The translations under genes and the position numbers were made by a program. The notes beneath the pieces were generated by a model. The model had not been told where the DNA came from. It made no database searches and saw only the letters and a list, made by a program, of their open reading frames with translations. From positions 3,780-10,356 of the forward strand of contig MEKM01000074.1 in assembly GCA_001766965.1 (NCBI GenBank): a DNA stretch of 6,577 nt, written 5' to 3'. The first letter of the stretch is position 1. Each line of letters opens with the position of its first letter. The DNA comes from Acidobacteria bacterium RIFCSPHIGHO2_01_FULL_67_28 (lineage in GTDB: Bacteria; Acidobacteriota; Terriglobia; Acidiferrales; 2-02-FULL-67-57). Positions 6,472 through 6,577 of the stretch are shown in pieces.

Positions 6472-6577
6472 TCAGGCGACACGGGCGAGGATGTGGCGGG
6501 CGAGAGCGGCCAGCACGTCGGCGCGCTCACCGAGGAAGTCGAGCTCGGCGCAGGCGGCCTCCACAAGCTTCGTCGCC
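6472..6577 (-). CDS. Probable polyprenyl (farnesyl/geranylgeranyl) diphosphate synthase, C-terminal fragment
   Basis: Reading leftward from the window edge, one open frame of 34 codons ends at TGA (6474-6472): ATKLVEAACAELDFLG, then ERADVLAALARHILARVA. The pattern of an amphipathic helix with A(x)n-A-x-x-x-L followed by L-x-x-LA-x-x-I-x-x-R near the terminus is what IspA-type prenyl synthases show at their extreme C-terminus, for example LEALADYIIQR in the E. coli enzyme. These enzymes condense isopentenyl diphosphate with allylic diphosphates in the cytosol. The DDxxD motifs that would prove it lie beyond the window. The position immediately upstream of tlyA and nadK, with a 9-base gap, supports the call because isoprenoid genes often sit there. 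The fragment is short, so this rests on a terminal motif plus context. Confidence 0.6.
   Translation of the reverse strand, partial: ATKLVEAACAELDFLGERADVLAALARHILARVA

Overview
The window is a GC-rich bacterial chromosome segment with dense, long-codon ORFs. It looks like ordinary core and housekeeping DNA rather than a mobile or defence region. The intergenic repeat at 3432-3547 begins with the TGTCATTCTGAGC motif that I associate with dispersed repeats in Acidobacteriota and some other environmental phyla. A Tat-exported HisC-like aminotransferase and a double-GAF SpoIIE-type phosphatase also fit such a genome. The phylum is an inference, not something the sequence proves.

Layout. Plus strand, left part: the 3' end of deoC (deoxyribose-phosphate aldolase, 1-292), followed after 16 bases by a class I/II PLP aminotransferase of the histidinol-phosphate aminotransferase type carrying a twin-arginine signal (309-1475). 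These two are probably cotranscribed. After a 98-base gap containing a perfect TATAAT box comes a 612-residue GAF-GAF-PP2C/SpoIIE (RsbU-like) serine phosphatase (1574-3412). It is probably its own transcription unit.

The 219-base gap 3413-3631 lies between convergent genes. It holds a degenerate palindromic repeat element and GC-rich hairpins.

Minus strand, right part, read right to left: the last 34 codons of what is probably a polyprenyl/farnesyl diphosphate synthase (6577-6472), the TlyA-type S4/FtsJ rRNA 2'-O-methyltransferase (6462-5719), NAD kinase (5706-4846) and a dicarboxylate/amino acid:cation symporter (4849-3632). Gaps are 9 and 12 bases, and the last junction is a 4-base GTGA overlap, so this is a tight operon. 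The prenyl synthase-tlyA-nadK order resembles the isoprenoid/tlyA/nadK cluster found in many bacteria. The symporter at the end is the unusual member.

I did not find a CRISPR array, tRNA, rRNA, insertion sequence, toxin-antitoxin pair or a convincing new multi-gene system. The most interesting points are the departures of the symporter from conserved cation-site and hairpin-2 motifs, the apparently exported PLP aminotransferase, and the interrupted repeat element between the convergent genes.
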